Below, one piece after another: positions 6,220-6,236 of a DNA stretch of 6,236 bases. The translations under genes were made by a program, and so were the position numbers. The first letter of the stretch is position 1, and every line of letters starts with the position of its first letter. The DNA lies in the NCBI GenBank assembly GCA_900320415.1, contig ONSE01000139.1, forward strand, positions 1 through 6,236. Direction: 5' to 3'. The notes below the pieces were generated by a model, which did no database searches, was not told the DNA's origin, and saw only the letters and a list, made by a program, of their open reading frames with translations. Origin of the DNA: an uncultured Eubacteriales bacterium (GTDB lineage Bacteria > Bacillota > Clostridia > Oscillospirales > Acutalibacteraceae).

Positions 6220-6236
6220 CAGAAAAGGAACTGTGA

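Noticed and set aside
6223..6236. AAAAGGAA followed by GTG at 6233 as the start of a next gene
   Set aside because: The spacing is only two bases and the window ends there, so it cannot be supported.

Overview
The window looks like ordinary chromosome of a Gram-positive anaerobe in the class Clostridia, probably an Oscillospiraceae/Ruminococcaceae-type Firmicute. This is an inference. It rests on a short clostridial-style FeoAB pair, a RecD2 helicase, an MreB-family protein without an amphipathic N-terminus, a small Cys-rich DUF1540-type protein, strong Shine-Dalgarno sites of the GAGGTGA type, and moderately GC-rich coding DNA. I see no insertion sequence, CRISPR array, tRNA, rRNA or phage gene.

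Layout. On the + strand, 61-2161 holds feoA and feoB, overlapping by 8 bases: a ferrous-iron uptake unit made of a small SH3-like partner and a GTPase-membrane permease. A perfect 10-bp hairpin with A/T flanks at 2244-2274 lies between feoB and the genes that converge on it. On the - strand, read from high to low coordinates, come a 109-aa membrane-anchored protein of unknown function (5926-5597), recD2 (5534-3300) and an MreB-like actin homologue (3296-2289). The last two are separated by only 3 bases and are almost certainly co-transcribed. Diverging from the 109-aa gene across a 101-bp intergenic region is a + strand gene for a 63-aa Cys-rich protein of the DUF1540 type (6028-6219).

How the genes relate. 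feoAB is a self-contained ferrous-iron importer, and no FeoC follows it. The minus-strand cluster couples a 5'-3' SF1B DNA helicase to a cytoskeletal ATPase-fold protein and a small membrane protein. No shared pathway is established for that combination.

Most interesting point. The MreB-like protein keeps the overall MreB fold motifs but has lost two active-site acids. The second glutamate of the EEP motif is Ser127, and the aspartate of the phosphate-2 motif is Val149. That makes it a likely hydrolysis-deficient 'pseudo-MreB', tied in an operon to a DNA helicase. I found no convincing entirely new system. This protein and the unassigned 109-aa anchored protein are the parts worth following up.
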